Source: Rotaria socialis (Eukaryota > Rotifera > Eurotatoria > Philodinida > Philodinidae). Taken from it: a stretch of DNA of 64,000 bases. The notes beneath the pieces are model-generated. The model had not been told where the DNA came from and did not search any database. It was given only the letters and a program-made list of their open reading frames with translations. Made by a program: the position numbers and the translations under genes. The stretch's first letter is position 1. Each line of letters begins with the position of its first letter. The DNA is taken from positions 16,512 to 80,511 of the forward strand of contig CAJNYU010002281.1 in the NCBI GenBank assembly GCA_905331475.1. The letters are read 5' to 3'. Shown in pieces: positions 62,529-64,000 of the stretch.

Positions 62529-63262
62529 ATGTGCAAACACACCACCATACTCATTCTCGGTCTACTCTTCACGGTACTATTCATTAAAAGTGCAATATCC
62601 ACTGAAGACGATGATAAATCTGACTCCGATTCGGATGATTTAGCTCTTCGGGATGATCATGATTCCGATGAAATTGTTGAAAAAGTTGGCAAAGCTCTTC
62701 GAGGTGATCAATCTCTTAGTGGACTTTTGCAAAAAAGACAATCATTCACAGATGCCCAACGTCAATTTCAGAAGCAAGCATTAGATGCACATAATGTATA
62801 CCGTGCTCGTCATTGTGCTCAACCACTTGTACTTGATGATGCACTTAGTCGTTCGGCTCAAAACTATGCTCAGAAACTTGCTTCTACTAATTCATTTCAG
62901 CATAGTGGAACACAAGGTGTAGGTGAAAATTTGTATATGAGTAGTGGTTCATCGAACGTAAATGGAAAGTTATCTTTGATCTCTTAAATATTTGCATTAT
63001 ATAAATAATCTTACCTCTTTACAGGTGCAACCGCTGTCAAGCTCTGGTACGATGAAATCAAGCAATATAACTTCAACAGTGGAGGATTCTCATCGGCTAC
63101 CGGCCATTTTACACAAGTCGTTTGGAAAGGTTCCCGAAAACTCGGTATGGGCGTCGCTTATAGTAATGGAGGCCGTTCTGCATATGTTGTTGCTCAGTAC
63201 ACACCACCGGGCAATTATATGGGTCGATTTACAGCGAATGTTCGTCCAGCGAATAGCTGCTA
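62529..63262 (+). CDS. secreted CAP-domain (SCP/GAPR-1-like) protein
   Basis: Signal peptide (MCKHTTILILGLLFTVLFIK), an acidic Asp/Ser linker, a KRQ processing-like site, then a full CAP domain: ALDAHNVYRARHCAQPL, QNYAQKLA, FQHSGTQGVGENLY, TAVKLWYDEIKQYNF, the CAP1 block GHFTQVVWKGS, a GVAYSNG turn and the CAP2-like VAQYTPPGNY. The expected active-site-like His and Glu residues (HSG, GENLY, GHFTQ) are kept. The frame is split by a 60-nt intron (62965-63024). The junction that restores the domain needs G|GAAAGT as donor, GA rather than GT. The only nearby GT donor (62959) shifts the frame and destroys CAP1/CAP2. The gene may use a rare GA-AG intron, be damaged, or carry a base error. In the restored reading it has 224 residues and ends ANSC. 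Confidence 0.85.
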
Positions 63263-63348
63263 GATGAACGTTCGCCTTGACTTAATTGAAATATTTATAC
63301 AGTTTTTTTCTCCATCATGCTCCTATGACTTATCTGAATCAGCTTTGA

Positions 63349-63354
63349 AATAAA
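63349..63354 (+). terminator. polyadenylation signal of the CAP gene
   Basis: AATAAA 87 bases after the stop at 63260-63262. Confidence 0.55.
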
Positions 63355-63382
63355 CGCTGTGGACAATACAAATGTGATCTCA

Positions 63383-63452
63383 GAGAGTGTTGGTGTGGGT
63401 TTGACTGTCCAATCAAGATTAGTACTCACCTACACGCTCAAGAAAGTGTCAT
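63383..63452. repeat. imperfect hairpin related to 49161-49240
   Basis: GTGTTGGTGTGGGTTTGA and CACCTACACGCTCAAG are weak inverted partners, and the complement resembles the G/T-rich arm of the 49161 hairpin. It lies immediately downstream of the CAP gene polyadenylation signal. Confidence 0.4.
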
Positions 63453-64000
63453 TTCTTGAGTTTGTTTATTTTATAACCAATGTTGAGTGCTTATGTTAGA
63501 AATATTATTCTAAATTTGTGCGTCAAATATCTAAGCCGAAAAGAGATAATACTTTATAATCCGTCAGCATCAAATAAAGCATATTCAGTCGCTGGTATCA
63601 GAAATCTATCAATCGTAACCAAATTTATATTCAAGCGATCACTTGTGTTTCGAGTTAGCTCACCGCTTCTAACTGTAAGAAGTTTCGTCATCTGTGCAAC
63701 ACTAACCAGTGAAAATCTAGGAAATTTTGATGCTATTCTAAGTTTTCTATCGTGACAAATCCGTTAGAACACTTTCAAATATATATATTTTTTTTTCAAC
63801 AAACATCGTGCACGAAAAATATTGCAACTTAGAGCTCTTCATTCTCAGGTCGAACATTCCGGCCACCGGATCCCGTAGGATACTTCAGGAAAACACGGGA
63901 AATCGCTGGAACATGGAAGCAGTATTCCGGTAGATTCCTGCCAAGTTCCGGCGCTTTCCGGCAAGAATTGATTGGAAATCGTCGGAAAAAATCCGAAAAT
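63453..64000. other. no gene recognised; GC-richer repeat at the window end
   Basis: 63453-63840 is AT-rich with no supported gene. From about 63850 to the end the sequence becomes GC-richer and full of TTCCGG/CCGGAA words, similar in style to 24909-25063, so a related repeat probably begins here and runs off the window. Confidence 0.4.

Overview
This window is eukaryotic nuclear DNA. It is AT-rich, its genes are split by GT-AG introns, and it carries conserved animal genes (a CLEC16A orthologue, ribosomal protein uL22/RPL17, a FGFR1OP2/SIKE-like protein, a KIM-type tyrosine phosphatase). These sit beside a SecA-type motor protein, which animals are not expected to have, and beside degenerate mariner, hAT-like and Harbinger-like elements. 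That mix fits a bdelloid rotifer, perhaps Rotaria-like. The organism is an inference from gene content, not a database match. I saw no tRNA, rRNA or CRISPR array. Single N positions at 22621 and 62135 mark scaffold joins or uncalled bases.

Layout. (1) 299-11327 (+): three exons of a long coiled-coil protein with a hydrophobic hairpin; its 5' end lies outside the window. Its two introns exceed 4 kb and hold a broken coiled-coil pseudogene and a mariner relic with other repeats nested in it. (2) 11328-14751: a foldback element and a second mariner relic. (3) 14752-28749 (-): a 5-exon, 1186-residue AAA ATPase gene with CHORD-like zinc-binding residues at its C-terminus. Its large introns hold a hAT-like element with an 8-bp duplication and a Tourist/Harbinger-like palindrome. 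(4) 28750-36494: repeats, including nested foldback and hAT elements, and a second copy of 1.4 kb of intron 1 of the first gene. (5) 36495-47824 (+): two very long open frames that join across one phase-2 intron into a 3393-residue protein. It has an alpha-solenoid, a complete SecA-type DEAD motor, TPRs, hydrophobic helices and an OTU-like C-terminal patch. (6) 49611-63262: a compact block of small-intron genes: a secreted orphan (+), a PTPRR-like phosphatase (-), FGFR1OP2/SIKE (-), CLEC16A (-) with an LRR membrane protein (+) inside one of its introns, RPL17 (-) and a secreted CAP protein (+).

The two halves differ clearly. The left 48 kb has few genes, kilobase introns and many transposon remains. 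The right 15 kb has introns of about 45-70 bp, the one exception being the 1.9-kb CLEC16A intron that houses the LRR gene. Exon joins were worked out by hand from splice signals, phase agreement and family similarity. Their arithmetic closes for the AAA gene, the SecA-like gene, the phosphatase, RPL17 and the visible exons of the coiled-coil gene, but no transcript evidence was available. The best candidate for an undescribed system is the solenoid-SecA-hydrophobic-OTU-like giant protein.
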